Shown piece by piece: positions 14,757 through 22,678 of a stretch of DNA of 64,000 nucleotides (the first letter of the stretch is position 1; each line of letters opens with the position of its first letter). The notes under the pieces were generated by a model that did not search any database, was not told the origin of the DNA, and was given only the letters and a program-made list of their open reading frames with translations. A program made the translations under genes and the position numbers. Source of the stretch: Paenibacillus sp. BK033 (GTDB taxonomy: Bacteria > Bacillota > Bacilli > Paenibacillales > Paenibacillaceae); the NCBI RefSeq assembly GCF_004345425.1, contig NZ_SLVP01000016.1:1-64000 (forward strand), written 5' to 3'.

Positions 14757-14822
14757 TGGATGCAACCCCCGTGAATGAAATCGTTATGATTCCAATCGTA
14801 GCAGGGGAATGTCAGAGAATGA

Positions 14823-15962
14823 TCAGAGATGCTTTATAAGCAACTGCTCCGTTTGAGGCAGCAGCTCTTCAAAGCGGTAACGGACAGCAAGCTGGTCCCA
14901 CTGCCGTTGATAGGCTAGCCGATACGTTTCATCGCATTCATGGATGGACAGAAATCGCAGCATTATACTTAAGCTAAATAGCAGATGGGGGAGGAACTCC
15001 GTATGGCGGAGCGTCTCCAACCCTTCATCCAGCGCAAGTCTCGCGGCGGGAATGTTGCTTTGCCGGTACAGGAGCAGTGCCATGGCCACAAGATAAGCTC
15101 CCCGCTCGCGCTTGATTGGATAACGCAGCAGCAGCTCGTCGCATTCGCGCAGCTTGGCGTCCGCAGTCTCAAGCTTCCCCGTCCATATCGCCAGATACGT
15201 TTCCTTCAGCAGAAAGAGCGCCTTGAAGCTAGGCGAGTCGAGCGCTTCAATCTCCTGCCGGATCGCTTTGAGAACCTTCCGCGCATTATCCGGCTTGCCG
15301 GCTTCCGTATAGAGGAGAACGAGGCTAAGCTGCAAGTCATACCGCCATGCCAATGTGTTGGCTTTGTCTTTGGCAAGAAGCTTTACGATATAAGGGAGCG
15401 TAGCTGCAGGCTCCGGTTGAATGATGGAGTGGATATACACGGCATACGTCAGCTTCTGCCAGAGGGAAACGCTGTCCGTTGTCAGGAGCCATTCGAAATC
15501 GCCGCGAATAAAACGCAGATAGGCGTCATTGTAAGGGTCGCCGGGCAAGCTTAAAACTTCACGGTTCTCCGATAACAACTGCATGGCCGCTCCCATGCCA
15601 AGGCTGTGATACCTGGAGAACAAACGCTTCATGTCCACCGCGAACTGTTCGTCGTAGCTTAGCGGATTATCGTTCGACTCGTGAGCGCGGCGCACGAGCT
15701 TGTAGCCCTTGCCCCGGACGGTTTCCACGCGGAGCAGGTGGTTCCAGCCGGCCAATTTTCTCCGAACGCGGTAAATGTGGTCGTCCACGGTCCGGTCGGT
15801 GGGGGCTTCCATCGGCCATACGGCATCAAGCAAGGCCTCCCGGGTGAACGAACGTCCAGCATGCTCGTATAGAAAGCGAAAGAGCGCGAACTCCTTGGGC
15901 AAGAGATTCACGCGTTCTCCCGCATATGCGACTTGATAGGTATCCGAATTGAAATGAATCAT
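14823..15962 (-). CDS. Winged-helix regulator with C-terminal TPR-like region
   Basis: A 379-residue transcription factor. Residues about 1-95 are an OmpR/PhoB-type winged helix (LLPKEFALFRFLYEHAGRSFTREALLDAVWP, RTVDDHIYRVRRKL, VETVRGKGYKLV) without a receiver domain. The remaining 280 residues are helical with TPR/BTAD-like periodicity. This resembles SARP-like or stand-alone winged-helix regulators; the helical part may sense a ligand or partner. It lies directly upstream of the MFS gene on the same strand and probably controls it. GGGCAGGGAG precedes the ATG. No promoter is clearly visible between here and S21. Confidence 0.75.
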   Translation of the reverse strand: MIHFNSDTYQVAYAGERVNLLPKEFALFRFLYEHAGRSFTREALLDAVWPMEAPTDRTVDDHIYRVRRKLAGWNHLLRVETVRGKGYKLVRRAHESNDNPLSYDEQFAVDMKRLFSRYHSLGMGAAMQLLSENREVLSLPGDPYNDAYLRFIRGDFEWLLTTDSVSLWQKLTYAVYIHSIIQPEPAATLPYIVKLLAKDKANTLAWRYDLQLSLVLLYTEAGKPDNARKVLKAIRQEIEALDSPSFKALFLLKETYLAIWTGKLETADAKLRECDELLLRYPIKRERGAYLVAMALLLYRQSNIPAARLALDEGLETLRHTEFLPHLLFSLSIMLRFLSIHECDETYRLAYQRQWDQLAVRYRFEELLPQTEQLLIKHL

Positions 15963-16173
15963 GCCAAACTCCCTGCCCTTTCACTGTACGCTTGCCAATA
16001 GTTCTTTTCTTGATGATGGCATGGCGGGTCGGAGAAAGCAAGCAAGCGTCTTCCATCCTTTGCAGATGATAGGTTACGGTAGCAGCTAGCCAGAAGAAAC
16101 AAGCTCAGGTGTCCAAAGAAAATAGAGTTGTAGACTGATAAAATAAAGTACTAAACTGGCGCCGCTTCTTTAA

Positions 16174-16266
16174 GCTAAAGAGGAACTTTAGTTCAATAAA
16201 GACAGCACGGCAGCTCACAAATGAAGAGCTGCCGTTCCGTTTTCTCAACTAAAGGGCGAATTAGTT
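16174..16266 (+). repeat. attC-like site S21
   Basis: Left pair GCTAAAGAGGAACTTTAGTT then CAATAAAGACAGCA; hairpin CGGCAGCTC...GAGCTGCCG, T run; right TCTCAACTAAAGGGCGA then ATTAGTT. Closest to S7 and S16. Confidence 0.8.
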
Positions 16267-16412
16267 ATAACAAAACTCTTCCCAATATAAGGGAATACAT
16301 TTGATATAATCATCTAAGCAGTTGGTAAATCGGCTGTTGTTTTCGTAGATGAAAGATTATGCCCAGGATAATACGCGCTGCCTCATCGACAAAGAAGAAG
16401 ATGGAGGAATTA

Positions 16413-17438
16413 ATGAACATTAAACTTGAACAGCTGATTTATGCCTTAAACAAACGGTTTAAGAAGGATATCATCACGGCCGACTGCCAAACTATGCCTC
16501 TACAGGGCGGGACCGTAGGAAATGTGTACCTGGTATCGGGGACCGCCGAAACCGCAGAAGGTGAAATATTGCCGTACCGTATTGTACTGAAGATCCAAAA
16601 GAAATGGGAGCGTTATGGTGATCCGGGTTCATGGCGTCGGGAATATGATCTGTATTCGTCTGACTTGGGGGCGACTTTCTCGGAAGCCCTCCGCTGGCCG
16701 ACATGCTATCATGCCGAGTTCAATTCCGAAGTTAATGAATACCAGTTGTGGCTGGAATACATCGATGGTGTAACCGGATTAGACTTAACCAGTGACATGT
16801 ATGAAAAGGCCGCTAGGGAGTTAGGGCGCTTTCAAGGAAAGCTGTATGCGCAGCAACCCGCCGTGCTGCAGAGCTTGACCAACCTGAGTCATGTGGATCT
16901 TATGAAGAATACGTATTTGCATTACAGATCATGGCCGGTCGTCTACGATTATATACGATCGGAGGACTGCGAATTGTTGTTGCACGTACGGCAAATGCTC
17001 ATCGAAATCGATGAGCAAGCAGACGAAATATTCGACCGTATTGAAAAATTGCCCCTCGTTCTATGTCACAGGGACTTCTGGGTAACCAACCTTATCTATG
17101 CTGATGGGAATATCGCGCTCATTGATTGGGATACCAGCGGATGGGGCTATCTGGGCGAGGATCTCGCAAGCCTGATCGTGGATGAACCGGATATCGATCA
17201 CATGGTCGAACACTATCAGCGATGCATCCCTGCGTATTACAAAGGCTTTTCGGAGTATGCGGATGTATCCCGAATCGCCGACCATTGTGTGTACGAGATA
17301 ATCCTTCTTGTATTCGGGTACAGGCTTGTGGAGGGGTATCTCCACAATGAGGCTGATGACGAGAAGAGGAAGCATGTCCAAACTCTCCAAAAAATCTATG
17401 AAATGAAGACCATACCCTTGATCGTCACATCTGGTTAA
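16413..17438 (+). CDS. Aminoglycoside phosphotransferase-family kinase
   Basis: A 341-residue APH/choline-kinase-fold protein. It has a glycine-rich N-lobe segment (LQGGTVGNVYLVSG), a lysine in VLKIQKKWER, the catalytic loop CHRDFWVTN (HxDxxxxN, about residues 218-226) and the metal-binding IDWD (about 237-240). It phosphorylates a small hydroxyl compound; whether it gives antibiotic resistance cannot be told. ATG 16413 follows GGAGG by six bases; upstream in-frame ATGs (16359, 16401) have poorer sites. It ends about 15 bases before S22 and is the last cassette-like gene of the array. Confidence 0.8.
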   Translation: MNIKLEQLIYALNKRFKKDIITADCQTMPLQGGTVGNVYLVSGTAETAEGEILPYRIVLKIQKKWERYGDPGSWRREYDLYSSDLGATFSEALRWPTCYHAEFNSEVNEYQLWLEYIDGVTGLDLTSDMYEKAARELGRFQGKLYAQQPAVLQSLTNLSHVDLMKNTYLHYRSWPVVYDYIRSEDCELLLHVRQMLIEIDEQADEIFDRIEKLPLVLCHRDFWVTNLIYADGNIALIDWDTSGWGYLGEDLASLIVDEPDIDHMVEHYQRCIPAYYKGFSEYADVSRIADHCVYEIILLVFGYRLVEGYLHNEADDEKRKHVQTLQKIYEMKTIPLIVTSG

Positions 17439-17445
17439 ATAGCCT

Positions 17446-17540
17446 AAATTAATTGGGAATTTTAGTTTAATAGGAACAGTGCAGCAGCCGGTCAATAATG
17501 CCAGGCTGCTTGCTGACGTTGCTCTACTATGGGCAGTTGA
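17446..17540 (+). repeat. attC-like site S22 (array end)
   Basis: Left AATTGGGAATTTTAGTTTAA; hairpin GCAGCAGCCGG...CCAGGCTGCTTGC; right GCTCTACTATGGGCAG then TTGAATGCC. This is the last recognisable copy before core chromosomal genes. Confidence 0.65.
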
Positions 17541-17644
17541 ATGCCTGGTTCAAAACTTAATCGGGATTTTCATGTCGCTAATGAGGTGATTTTCTTGTCG
17601 TTGTACTTATGAACCGCCGACTCTGGTGAATTTGTTTGCCATCA

Positions 17645-17673
17645 TTGACAAGGGAAGAATTGCTTGATAATGT
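17645..17673 (+). promoter_or_regulatory. SigmaA promoter of the YhgE-like/TetR operon
   Basis: TTGACA at 17645-17650 and TAATGT at 17668-17673 with a 17-base spacer, a near-consensus vegetative promoter placed about 60 bases before the first gene. Confidence 0.8.
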
Positions 17674-17684
17674 ATTAAACAGTT

Positions 17685-17706
17685 GTTTTAAACATATGTT
17701 TAAAAC
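17685..17706. promoter_or_regulatory. Perfect 22-bp palindromic operator
   Basis: The 22 bases are an exact palindrome: GTTTTAAACAT and its reverse complement. It begins 11 bases after the -10 element, so it covers the transcription start. The TetR-type gene two positions downstream in the same operon is the obvious candidate to bind it (inference). Confidence 0.75.
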
Positions 17707-17733
17707 GAGAGATAGATAGAGGGAGTGGAGAGA

Positions 17734-18891
17734 TTGAAACAAGCATTGCAGGCATTTATGAAGCGCCCGACCACATGGATCGGGATTATTACGGCACTGA
17801 TGTTCCAGATCATATTCTCTTTGATTTGGATGACGGGCTACGACGGGGTAACGGACCGTGCCGATCAGCTGCATATTGCGGTTGTCAATAAAGATAAGCA
17901 GCTTGGAGAGCAGGTAGCGGCAAATCTGTTGAAAGAGCTGCCTTTCCGGATGTCCCGGCTGGATGATTTGGACGCTGCCAAGCAGCAGCTGGATGACCGG
18001 AAGCTTCAGATGATTATTTATATGCCGGAGGATTTTACGCAGAAGGCGGCGTCTCCAGGCGGGCACGCGAACATTCAGTATTGGATTAATGAGTCGAATC
18101 CTGCTTTAATTAAAAGTATGATGGGCGGGGTAGCCGAGCAGGTTACGGCCGAGGTCAACAAGCAGGCAGTAGCTGCCGGCGTTAAGACAAGGCTTGGAGA
18201 GGCTGCCAAGATGCCGGAGGAGCAAGCTGCAACGGCTGCGCAAAGTTTGGCTGAGCGCGTAACGGCGGATATTCAGTCGACTAACGCCATTCATGGCATG
18301 AACAATCAGATGGTGCCGATGATGATGGTGCTTGCTTCTTATGTCGGTGCCATGATTATGGGCATGAACCTCGAGCAGTCGGCGATGGCCGTATCGGCCG
18401 TGGTAAGCCGCTGGAGAAGATTTGGCGCGAGGAGTGTCATTAATATTGCGGCAGCAGCTGTTGTATCATTAGTAGGCTCGACATTGCTGTTATCGCTTGG
18501 CGGACAAATCGAGCAGGGCTTTTTCCATCTGTGGTTGTTTGAAATGCTGTTCCTGCTCACCTTTATGTTCGTATCGCAGATGTTTCTCTACCTGTTCGGG
18601 ATGGCAGGCATGCTGTTTAACATTATGCTTCTGTCGGCGCAGCTGGTATCTTCGGGTACGATTGTGCCGCGGGAGCTGTTATCGGATTTCTATACCGGGC
18701 TTGGTTCCGTTCTTCCCGCAACGTATGCGGTGGAAGGAAACATGAACTTACTGTTTGGCGGACCAGGCGTAGGCCATGAGGTAGCGGTTCTCTTCCTGAT
18801 TACGGCGGTAGCGGTAGCGGTGAGCGCTGCAGCGACGGGGCTGAAACGCAGCGCCGTCCGAAAGCATGAGGCAGCGGTTGCGGCCAAATAA
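17734..18891 (+). CDS. YhgE/Pip-like ABC-2-type membrane protein
   Basis: A 385-residue membrane protein. One N-terminal helix (about residues 15-35) is followed by a large outside domain (about 40-190: LHIAVVNKDKQLGEQVAANLLKEL, a small alpha/beta region as in YhgE/Pip and DUF3533 proteins) and then five or six helices in the C-terminal half, as in ABC-2 permeases without an ATPase. Likely role: export or membrane stress tolerance (inference from family). GTG 17725 is possible, but TTG 17734 has GGAG at better distance. Cotranscribed with the TetR gene behind it (34-base gap). Confidence 0.75.
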   Translation: MKQALQAFMKRPTTWIGIITALMFQIIFSLIWMTGYDGVTDRADQLHIAVVNKDKQLGEQVAANLLKELPFRMSRLDDLDAAKQQLDDRKLQMIIYMPEDFTQKAASPGGHANIQYWINESNPALIKSMMGGVAEQVTAEVNKQAVAAGVKTRLGEAAKMPEEQAATAAQSLAERVTADIQSTNAIHGMNNQMVPMMMVLASYVGAMIMGMNLEQSAMAVSAVVSRWRRFGARSVINIAAAAVVSLVGSTLLLSLGGQIEQGFFHLWLFEMLFLLTFMFVSQMFLYLFGMAGMLFNIMLLSAQLVSSGTIVPRELLSDFYTGLGSVLPATYAVEGNMNLLFGGPGVGHEVAVLFLITAVAVAVSAAATGLKRSAVRKHEAAVAAK

Positions 18892-18925
18892 ATCGTTCTA
18901 ATAGATAGGCTTGGAGGATAAGAAA

Positions 18926-19516
18926 ATGACAACGAATGAGAGCGATGTGAAGTCCCGCATCCTGCTTGCGGCAAAGAAGCTGTTTGCCAGCCAGGGCTTT
19001 GACGGGACGACGGTAAGGCAAATTTGCGAGGAAGCGGGCGGGGCTAACGTCGCTCTCATTTCGTATTATTTTGGCGGGAAAGAGAATATGTTCGCGGCTT
19101 TGTTCGATGCCTATTTTCCTAGTCACCAATTTGTCAAAGTGGACAAAAGCCTTCCTCCGCTTGAGGGCGTCAAGCTGGTAATCTCGGAGGTAACCAAGTT
19201 CCGTTACAGCGATCCGGAGCTGGTTCAAATCATCCAGTATGAAATCCTGCTGAACACCTCCCGTATCGACAAGATCCGCTATTACGTCATGCCGCTGTGG
19301 CAAGCGCTGCGGCAGTGGCTGGAGGCGGGCCGCGAGCAAGGCGTGTTCCGGTTCAATTCGGTTGATCTTACTCTGTACTCTATTGCGGGCGTATTATTGT
19401 TTAACCGCAACTCCGAGTATTGGCAGGTTATCCGCCGCGAGGGGCCTTACACGCTGGAATACACGATAGAAGAGATGACTCATTTTATTTTAGGCGGCTT
19501 GCAAGTCAAGCCGTAA
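18926..19516 (+). CDS. TetR-family repressor
   Basis: A 196-residue TetR regulator. The N-terminal helix-turn-helix is intact: ILLAAKKLFASQGFDGTTVRQICEEAGGANVALISYYFGGKENMFAAL (about residues 12-60). The C-terminal part is the variable ligand and dimerisation region. Start ATG 18926 follows TTGGAGG. As second gene of the operon it most likely represses the promoter at 17645 by binding the palindrome at 17685, and is released by a compound exported by the membrane protein (inference). Confidence 0.85.
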   Translation: MTTNESDVKSRILLAAKKLFASQGFDGTTVRQICEEAGGANVALISYYFGGKENMFAALFDAYFPSHQFVKVDKSLPPLEGVKLVISEVTKFRYSDPELVQIIQYEILLNTSRIDKIRYYVMPLWQALRQWLEAGREQGVFRFNSVDLTLYSIAGVLLFNRNSEYWQVIRREGPYTLEYTIEEMTHFILGGLQVKP

Positions 19517-19519
19517 ATG

Positions 19520-19555
19520 AAGACGGCATGCGCATCATCGCGTATGCCGTCTTTT
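19520..19555 (+). terminator. Intrinsic terminator after the TetR gene
   Basis: AAGACGGCATGCG, short loop, CGTATGCCGTCTT followed by TT. Ends the YhgE-like/TetR operon. Confidence 0.8.
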
Positions 19556-19624
19556 AGCTAGGGCTATAATGGTGAAGGTGCCTTCGCTCAGTTGTTAAAT
19601 AACTGCAAAAATGATTCAAGACAC

Positions 19625-19653
19625 TTGAAATCAGACCCGAAAATGAGTATGAT
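19625..19653 (+). promoter_or_regulatory. groESL promoter
   Basis: TTGAAA (19625-19630) and TATGAT (19648-19653) with a 17-base spacer, directly upstream of the CIRCE operator. Confidence 0.8.
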
Positions 19654-19664
19654 AAAAATGGTTG

Positions 19665-19691
19665 TTAGCACTTAAAGCTTACGAGTGCTAA
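19665..19691. promoter_or_regulatory. CIRCE operator (HrcA site)
   Basis: TTAGCACTT, nine bases, GAGTGCTAA: the CIRCE inverted repeat with one change from the consensus in the left arm. It lies at the transcription start of groESL, so HrcA should repress the operon. Confidence 0.95.
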
Positions 19692-19734
19692 TTTAAAACA
19701 ATAAGCGACAAATTTTTTAAGGAGGCTATTTTCA

Positions 19735-20016
19735 ATGATCAGACCTTTAGGTGAACGCGTATTGATCGAACCGATCGCAAAAGAAGAAACGACTGCAAGC
19801 GGCATCGTTCTGCCGGATACGGCTAAAGAAAAGCCGCAAGAAGGCAAAGTGGTGGCAGTTGGCAGCGGCACGCTGAAAGACGGCGTTCGCGTTGCGCTTG
19901 AAGTTCAAGTTGGCGACCGCGTCCTTTTCTCGAAATATGCGGGAACAGAAATCAAATACGAAGGCAAAGAGTATTTGATTATGAAGGAAAGCGACATTCA
20001 CGCGATCTTTGGATAA
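19735..20016 (+). CDS. groES: Co-chaperonin GroES
   Basis: A 93-residue Hsp10, of the usual family length. It forms the heptameric lid of the GroEL folding chamber in the cytoplasm. Visible features: IRPLGERVLIEPI at the N-terminus, the mobile-loop region EETTASGIVLPDTAKEKPQEGKV (about 18-40), and the conserved VGDRVLFSKYAGTEIKYEGKEYLIMKE near the C-terminus. AAGGAGG lies about 10 bases before the ATG. First gene of the CIRCE-controlled heat-shock operon, followed after 66 bases by groEL. Confidence 0.97.
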   Translation: MIRPLGERVLIEPIAKEETTASGIVLPDTAKEKPQEGKVVAVGSGTLKDGVRVALEVQVGDRVLFSKYAGTEIKYEGKEYLIMKESDIHAIFG

Positions 20017-20082
20017 GCCCGTTTTCTAACATAGAGGGCAAGACGGAAGATACTTATTATACTTTTTGGGAGGTAACTGGTA

Positions 20083-21711
20083 ATGGCAAAAGAAATTAAA
20101 TTTAGCGAAGACGCTCGCCGCGCAATGCTGCGCGGTGTTGATCAACTTGCAAACGCGGTTAAAGTAACGCTTGGTCCTAAAGGCCGCAACGTGGTGCTGG
20201 AGAAGAAATTCGGCAGCCCGCTCATCACGAACGACGGCGTTTCCATCGCGAAAGAAATCGAGCTGGAAGACGCATTCGAGAACATGGGCGCTCAACTGGT
20301 TAAAGAAGTAGCGACGAAGACAAACGACGTTGCCGGCGACGGTACGACTACGGCAACCGTTCTGGCTCAAGCGATGATCCGCGAAGGCCTGAAAAACGTT
20401 ACGGCCGGCGCTAATCCTATGGTTATCCGCAAAGGCATCGAAAAAGCGGTTAAAGCTGCGGTTGAAGAGCTGAAAGCTATCGCTAAGCCAATCGAAGGCA
20501 AACAATCGATCGCGCAAGTGGCATCGATCTCCGCCGCTGACGACGAAGTTGGCCAACTGATCGCTGAAGCGATGGAAAAAGTGGGCAACGACGGCGTTAT
20601 CACAGTAGAAGAATCCAAAGGCTTCGTAACCGAGCTTGAAGTGGTTGAAGGCATGCAATTCGACCGCGGTTACGTTTCCCCTTACATGATTACAGATACA
20701 GATAAAATGGAAGCTGTCCTCGACAATCCATACATTCTGATCACGGACAAGAAGATCTCCAACATTCAAGAGATCCTGCCGGTTCTCGAGAAAGTTGTTC
20801 AATCCGGCAAACAGCTCCTGATCATCGCTGAAGATATCGAAGGCGAAGCGCAAGCTACGCTCGTCCTGAACAAACTGCGCGGCACATTCACTTGCGTAGG
20901 CGTTAAAGCTCCGGGCTTCGGCGACCGCCGCAAAGCGATGCTGGCTGATATCGCTGCACTGACTGGCGCGCAAGTAGTAACGGAAGAACTCGGCCTTGAG
21001 CTGAAATCGGCTACTGTGGACCAACTCGGTTCCGCTCGCCAAATCCGCATTACGAAAGAAAACACGATCATCGTGGACGGCAGCGGCAACCCTGAAGATA
21101 TTCAAGCTCGCGTTAACCAAATCCGCGTGCAACTGGAAGAAACAACTTCCGAGTTCGACCGCGAGAAGCTGCAGGAGCGTCTGGCTAAACTGGCTGGCGG
21201 CGTAGCGGTTATCAAAGTCGGTGCGGCAACCGAAACCGAACTGAAAGAGCGCAAGCTCCGCATCGAAGATGCCCTGAACTCGACTCGCGCGGCGGTTGAA
21301 GAAGGTATCGTATCCGGCGGCGGTACAGCTCTGATCAACGTATACAAAGCGGTTGCAGCTGTTCAAACGGCTGGCGACGAGCAAACTGGCGTTAACATTG
21401 TATTGCGCTCCCTCGAAGAGCCGCTTCGCACAATCGCTGCGAACGCTGGTCAAGAAGGTTCCGTTATCGTTGAGCGTCTGAAAAACGAAAAAGTTGGCGT
21501 TGGCTACAATGCCGCAACCGGCGAATGGGTAAACATGTTCGAAGCGGGTATCGTTGACCCTGCGAAAGTAACTCGTTCCGCTCTGCAAAACGCAGCTTCC
21601 GTAGCGGCTATGTTCCTGACTACCGAAGCGGTTGTTGCCGACAAGCCTGAGAAAGACAAACCGGCTATGCCTGATATGGGCGGCATGGGCGGTATGGGCG
21701 GCATGATGTAA
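20083..21711 (+). CDS. groEL: Chaperonin GroEL
   Basis: A 542-residue Hsp60, full length. It forms the double heptameric ring that folds proteins using ATP. Visible: AKEIKFSEDARRAMLRGVDQLANAVKVTLGPKGRNVVL at the start, the ATP-binding GDGTTTATVLAQAM (about 85-98), the apical domain in the middle, ALLINV-type GGGTALINV (about 412-420), and the typical Gly-Met C-terminal tail GGMGGMGGMM. It follows groES in one operon behind the CIRCE element. Codon use is strongly biased, as expected for a highly expressed gene. GGGAGGTAAC precedes the ATG. Confidence 0.98.
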   Translation: MAKEIKFSEDARRAMLRGVDQLANAVKVTLGPKGRNVVLEKKFGSPLITNDGVSIAKEIELEDAFENMGAQLVKEVATKTNDVAGDGTTTATVLAQAMIREGLKNVTAGANPMVIRKGIEKAVKAAVEELKAIAKPIEGKQSIAQVASISAADDEVGQLIAEAMEKVGNDGVITVEESKGFVTELEVVEGMQFDRGYVSPYMITDTDKMEAVLDNPYILITDKKISNIQEILPVLEKVVQSGKQLLIIAEDIEGEAQATLVLNKLRGTFTCVGVKAPGFGDRRKAMLADIAALTGAQVVTEELGLELKSATVDQLGSARQIRITKENTIIVDGSGNPEDIQARVNQIRVQLEETTSEFDREKLQERLAKLAGGVAVIKVGAATETELKERKLRIEDALNSTRAAVEEGIVSGGGTALINVYKAVAAVQTAGDEQTGVNIVLRSLEEPLRTIAANAGQEGSVIVERLKNEKVGVGYNAATGEWVNMFEAGIVDPAKVTRSALQNAASVAAMFLTTEAVVADKPEKDKPAMPDMGGMGGMGGMM

Positions 21712-21752
21712 GAATTGGACAGAACGTCCAATTCGGAAATCAGTCATCTAAC

Positions 21753-21802
21753 AAGAGAGGCTGCAAACGAGCTGTTACAGCGCGTTTGCAGCCTCTCTTT
21801 AC
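21753..21802 (+). terminator. groESL terminator
   Basis: AGAGAGGCTGCAAACG, loop, CGTTTGCAGCCTCTCT and TT. A strong hairpin between groEL and the convergent DinB-like gene, so it can serve both directions. Confidence 0.85.
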
Positions 21803-21813
21803 TATATTCCGCA

Positions 21814-22341
21814 TTATTTCCTATTCAGAATCCCCAAGTATTCATGCCACGGTCCCACGTCCCCGACATAACGGTTTGCCATAACCCTGACGACTTGGGC
21901 GATATGCGTCATGTCGTGTACGGCCCAAGTAGCAATTAACTCCCGTACCTTTACGACGCCGAATGCAGGATGGGAACCGGTCTTCTCAAGAATGGATTCA
22001 TCCTTTACGAGCTCCTCGAGTCTCGCGATATTAAGGGTCCGGATTTCAATAAATTCAAGTAAAGACTGTTCAATTGACCGGGGGGAGGTAGGCTTCAAAT
22101 GGGCGAAACGGTTAAAGGAGGGAAACGGCGCTTGTTCGCCTTCGGCAAGGATAAATTCGAGGCGCGGAATCCAATTGCTTTTCTCTCCCTCAATCAGATG
22201 GTCAATGACCTCCCGCGCATTCCAAGTCCCTTCGCCTTCGCTGCATGCCAGCCAGCCATCAGACAAACCGGATAAAAAAAGCTGTAAGGTTTGGGGCGTG
22301 CGTTCCAATACTTCGATCGCTTCCGTGAGATTAAAATTCAT
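21814..22341 (-). CDS. DinB-family protein
   Basis: A 175-residue DinB/YfiT-type four-helix-bundle protein, convergent to groEL. The metal-binding histidines are visible: VIDHLIEGE (about residue 47) and WAVHDMTHIAQVVR (about 139-152, giving the HxxxH pair). Related enzymes are thiol-S-transferases that use bacillithiol, or metal-dependent hydrolases; the substrate here is unknown. On the minus strand AGGAGAGGAG precedes the ATG. Length and motifs are normal for the family. Confidence 0.8.
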   Translation of the reverse strand: MNFNLTEAIEVLERTPQTLQLFLSGLSDGWLACSEGEGTWNAREVIDHLIEGEKSNWIPRLEFILAEGEQAPFPSFNRFAHLKPTSPRSIEQSLLEFIEIRTLNIARLEELVKDESILEKTGSHPAFGVVKVRELIATWAVHDMTHIAQVVRVMANRYVGDVGPWHEYLGILNRK

Positions 22342-22450
22342 TTGATTACTCCTCTCCTAGAAACCGTTCTGTCCTAATAGCCTATCATAAAAAAATACCA
22401 CTTGTAATCCAGGCTTCTTTCCTAGTATGATTAGAAATGCATTTTTAAAA

Positions 22451-22525
22451 AGACTCATATAATCATGGGAATACGGCCCATAAGTTTCTACCGGATAACC
22501 ATTGCAACTATCCGACTATGAGTGA
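22451..22525 (+). ncRNA. Guanine-type purine riboswitch aptamer
   Basis: P1 pairs ACTCAT (22452-22457) with ATGAGT (22518-22523). The core matches the purine aptamer: ATAATC, GGGAATACGGCCC region, AAGTTTCTACCGG, and CCGACTATG. The base that reads the ligand is C in GACTATG (U in adenine riboswitches), so it should sense guanine, hypoxanthine or xanthine. It precedes xpt-pbuX, the classic target. Confidence 0.93.
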
Positions 22526-22621
22526 TCGCTTTTTTACATTTAGCTTTGCTATGCTTTTCTGTACCGGAAGTAGTGGGAAAGTGGAAGAATGTAGTTCAGC
22601 GTGCACGAATTCGTTTAACGT

Positions 22622-22657
22622 AGGGACAGGCCAATTATAGGCTTGTCCCTTTTTTTA
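22622..22657 (+). terminator. Riboswitch-controlled terminator
   Basis: GGGACAGGCC, short loop, GGCTTGTCCC, then seven T. It lies between the aptamer and xpt and should form when purine is bound, stopping transcription before the genes. Confidence 0.88.
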
Positions 22658-22678
22658 TCAACTAGAGGAGCGAAAAAG

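Noticed and set aside
87..17540. CRISPR array
   Set aside because: Repeats are long, structured and spaced by whole genes, not by uniform short spacers; no cas genes are present.
87..17540. Canonical integron with integrase
   Set aside because: No tyrosine recombinase gene is found in the window, and the outer boxes deviate from RYYYAAC/GTTRRRY; therefore I call the sites attC-like only.
20026..21747. Long minus-strand frame of 573 codons opposite groEL
   Set aside because: It is the antisense shadow of a strongly codon-biased gene, with no ribosome site and low-complexity, Phe/Arg-rich text.
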